A DNA stretch of 64,000 bases from an uncultured Flavobacteriaceae bacterium (GTDB lineage: Bacteria > Bacteroidota > Bacteroidia > Flavobacteriales > Flavobacteriaceae): contig CALSPF010000001.1 in the NCBI GenBank assembly GCA_943788165.1, positions 310,001-374,000 on the forward strand, in the 5' to 3' direction. Under the pieces are notes generated by a model. It ran no database searches. It saw only the letters and a program-made list of their open reading frames with translations, and was not told the origin of the DNA. Both the position numbers and the translations under genes were made by a program. Each line of letters starts with the position of its first letter. Position 1 is the first letter of the stretch. Shown piece after piece: positions 62,071 through 64,000 of this stretch.

Positions 62071-63390
62071 ATGGAAAATAAGAAAATTGCCGTTGGCTTA
62101 GACATTGGAACTACCAAAATAGTTGTCATGGTTGGTCAAAAAAACGAATTCGATAAAGTCGAAATTCTCGGGATTGGAAAATCAAAAAGTTTGGGTGTCC
62201 ATCGCGGTGTGGTGAACAATATTACCCAAACAATACAGTCCATTCAGCAAGCTACTCTTGAAGCCAATTCCAAATCTGGCTTAACGATCAATGAAGTGGT
62301 TGTTGGGATTGCGGGACAGCATATCCGTAGTTTACAACACAGCGACTACATCACTCGCGATAATGCGGATGAAGTAATTGATGAACAAGATATTGAAACG
62401 CTAATCAATCAGGTTTACAAACTTGTCATGCTGCCCGGAGAAGAAATTATTCATGTGCTTCCGCAAGAATACAAGGTAGATGGACAAGCAGAAATCAAGG
62501 AACCCATTGGTATGTATGGCGGACGTTTGGAAGCCAATTTTCATGTTGTGGTTGGCCAAGTTTCCTCTATCAGAAACATTGGTAGATGCATCAAGAGCGC
62601 TGGCCTTGAAATGGGGAACATCACGCTAGAGCCCATCGCTTCTTCTGATGCTGTTTTAAGCCAAGAAGAAAAAGAGGCTGGTGTTGCTTTGATTGACATA
62701 GGAGGTGGAACAACCGACTTAGCTATTTTTAAAGACGGGATTATTCGACACACTGCAGTGATTCCTTTTGGAGGAAATGTCATTACTGAGGATGTCAAAG
62801 AAGGATGTTCGATCATTCAAAAACAAGCAGAGTTATTGAAAGTGAAATTTGGTTCCGCTTGGCCTGGAGAGAATAAAGAAACTGAAATTGTTTCCATTCC
62901 TGGTTTACGCGGAAGAGATCCTAAAGAGATTTCATTAAAAACGTTATCAAAAATAATTAACGCTCGTGTAATTGAAATTATAGAGCAGGCGTACTTAGAA
63001 ATAAAAAACTACGGTCACGAAGACCAAAAGAAAAAACTCATAGCCGGTATCGTTTTAACTGGAGGTGGAAGCCAATTAAAGCACTTGAAACAACTGGTAG
63101 AATACATTACTGGTATGGATACACGTGTTGGCTATCCTAATGAGCACTTAGCGGGTGATACTGATGAGCAAACCACCAGCCCAATGTATTCAACAGCCGT
63201 TGGATTATTGATGGCTGCCCTTGAAAAAGCACCTGTTGAAATACTTTCTACAGGAGCGAACGCAGAAGGAGAAGAAGGAGCTGAAGTGCAAGAAACAGAA
63301 ATCTTGCCACAAGCAGTACTCACAAAAAACAGAAACTCTGTCCTCGAACGATGGACAGATAAGTTTAAAGAATTTTTAGACAAAGCCTAA
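62071..63390 (+). CDS. ftsA: Cell division protein FtsA
   Basis: Actin-like membrane tether for FtsZ. AVGLDIGTTKIVVMVGQ starts ATP-binding subdomain 1A, and the 1C subdomain includes SKSGLTINEVVVGIAGQHI. The phosphate-2 motif is ALIDIGGGTTDLAIFKDG near residue 211, with IVLTGGGSQLKHLKQLVEYITG near 330. The C-terminus ERWTDKFKEFLDKA looks like an amphipathic membrane-targeting helix. Length 439. It lies 10 bases upstream of ftsZ. Confidence 0.97.
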   Translation: MENKKIAVGLDIGTTKIVVMVGQKNEFDKVEILGIGKSKSLGVHRGVVNNITQTIQSIQQATLEANSKSGLTINEVVVGIAGQHIRSLQHSDYITRDNADEVIDEQDIETLINQVYKLVMLPGEEIIHVLPQEYKVDGQAEIKEPIGMYGGRLEANFHVVVGQVSSIRNIGRCIKSAGLEMGNITLEPIASSDAVLSQEEKEAGVALIDIGGGTTDLAIFKDGIIRHTAVIPFGGNVITEDVKEGCSIIQKQAELLKVKFGSAWPGENKETEIVSIPGLRGRDPKEISLKTLSKIINARVIEIIEQAYLEIKNYGHEDQKKKLIAGIVLTGGGSQLKHLKQLVEYITGMDTRVGYPNEHLAGDTDEQTTSPMYSTAVGLLMAALEKAPVEILSTGANAEGEEGAEVQETEILPQAVLTKNRNSVLERWTDKFKEFLDKA

Positions 63391-63400
63391 ATTTAACAGC

Positions 63401-64000
63401 ATGAGCGAAGAAACCATGGATACCATATCTGGCAACTTTAATTTTGATTTACCAAAAAACCGATCCAATGTAATAAAGGTCATCGGTGTCGGTGGAGGAG
63501 GAAGCAATGCGATCAATTATATGTTCCAGCAAGGAATTGTGGGCGTTGATTTTGTCGTATGTAATACCGATGCTCAGGCATTGGAAAAAAGCAGTGTTCC
63601 AATCAAGATTCAATTGGGGGCTTCTTTAACCGAAGGCCTTGGGGCTGGAGCCAACCCAGAGATTGGACGTCAGTCTGCCCAAGAAAGTGTTGACGCACTT
63701 CACGATTTGCTTTCTACCCAAACAAAAATGGTGTTCATTACTGCCGGTATGGGTGGAGGAACCGGTACAGGTGCAGCGCCAATCATTGCCAAAATGGCCA
63801 AAGAAATGGGAATCTTAACCGTTGGAATTGTTACGATGCCCTTTCAGTTTGAAGGAAAAATACGCTTGGAACAAGCGCAACGTGGGATGGAAGAGATGAA
63901 ATCCAATGTCGATTCACTTATTGTAATTAACAACAACAAACTACGTGAAGTTTATGGTAACCTTGGCTTTAAAGCTGGTTTCGCAAAAGCCGACGAAGTT
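63401..64000 (+). CDS. ftsZ: Cell division protein FtsZ, N-terminal part (3' end outside window)
   Basis: Tubulin-like GTPase forming the Z ring. The ORF track does not list it because it runs off the window. From the ATG at 63401 it reads [20 protein letters not shown] and then [23 protein letters not shown]. The GTP-binding tubulin signature [20 protein letters not shown] lies near residue 125. [23 protein letters not shown] follows near 145-170, and [15 protein letters not shown]-type switch near 180. 200 codons are present; bacteroidotal FtsZ proteins are usually more than 400 long. Confidence 0.98.
   Translation, partial: MSEETMDTISGNFNFDLPKNRSNVIKVIGVGGGGSNAINYMFQQGIVGVDFVVCNTDAQALEKSSVPIKIQLGASLTEGLGAGANPEIGRQSAQESVDALHDLLSTQTKMVFITAGMGGGTGTGAAPIIAKMAKEMGILTVGIVTMPFQFEGKIRLEQAQRGMEEMKSNVDSLIVINNNKLREVYGNLGFKAGFAKADEV

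Noticed and set aside
1-64000. CRISPR array, insertion sequence, prophage or defence island
   Set aside because: No regularly spaced repeats, transposase, integrase, phage structural or defence-type genes were seen.

Overview
The window looks like a chromosomal segment of a marine-type Flavobacteriaceae member (phylum Bacteroidota). The evidence is gldB, gldC, gldJ and porV (gliding / type IX secretion), flavobacteria-restricted small proteins such as a Lacal_2735-like protein, TAnnTTTG -7 promoter elements, mostly no Shine-Dalgarno sequences, and a neighbourhood of gldJ, porV and pdhAC. Base composition is moderately AT-rich by eye. Genes are tightly packed and many convergent pairs share or abut their stop codons.

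Layout. 1-0.45 kb: 3' end of an aconitase gene. 0.55-4.35 kb: PKD/thrombospondin-3-repeat lipoprotein (probably frameshifted near its end), a GlcD-type FAD oxidase and alanine dehydrogenase. 4.4-9.1 kb: the accessory part, with small and hypothetical genes (two-helix membrane protein, GNAT acetyltransferase, Coq4-like protein, Lacal_2735-like protein, GreA/GreB-like protein, lipoproteins, ankyrin protein) and a tRNA-Val. 9.2-12.4 kb: large VPS10/sortilin-type propeller protein. 12.4-16.9 kb: murF, gldJ and porV, all of which carry frameshifts as written; eight of the indels lie within about 1.3 kb. 17.0-19.6 kb: pdhA-pdhC. 19.7-35 kb: metabolic and envelope housekeeping genes (SDR, SprT-like protease, mannose-1-phosphate guanylyltransferase, MlaEF-type ABC transporter, KAS III, gcvP, UbiA-like protein, rhodanese, M3 peptidase, purEK, adk, obg, TPR protein). 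35-39.5 kb: mpl, PaiB-like protein, a clear radC pseudogene, a catalytically degenerate polysaccharide-deacetylase-like protein, and a YjjG-type HAD phosphatase. 39.5-50 kb: MazG-like protein, aroA, queA, rlmN, polyprenyl synthase, dnaG with a zinc-less primase domain, nadE, gldBC, engB and an alpha/beta hydrolase.

50.0-64.0 kb is a near-complete division and cell wall (dcw) cluster in one orientation: mraZ, rsmH, ftsL-like, ftsI, murE, mraY, murD, ftsW, murG, murC, ftsQ-like, ftsA and ftsZ (truncated by the window end). It is preceded by three in-phase AGTGG repeats with a 10-bp period that look like the MraZ operator. murF and the recycling ligase mpl lie outside the cluster but within this window. 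Together with MurCDEFG and MraY they cover most of the route from UDP-MurNAc to lipid II, using meso-diaminopimelate (MurE carries DNPR).

I found no CRISPR array, insertion sequence, prophage or defence island. The most notable observations are the frameshift cluster and the absence of porU and cdd at the gldJ/porV locus, the MraZ-type operator, the radC deletion, the degenerate deacetylase and the zinc-less DnaG.
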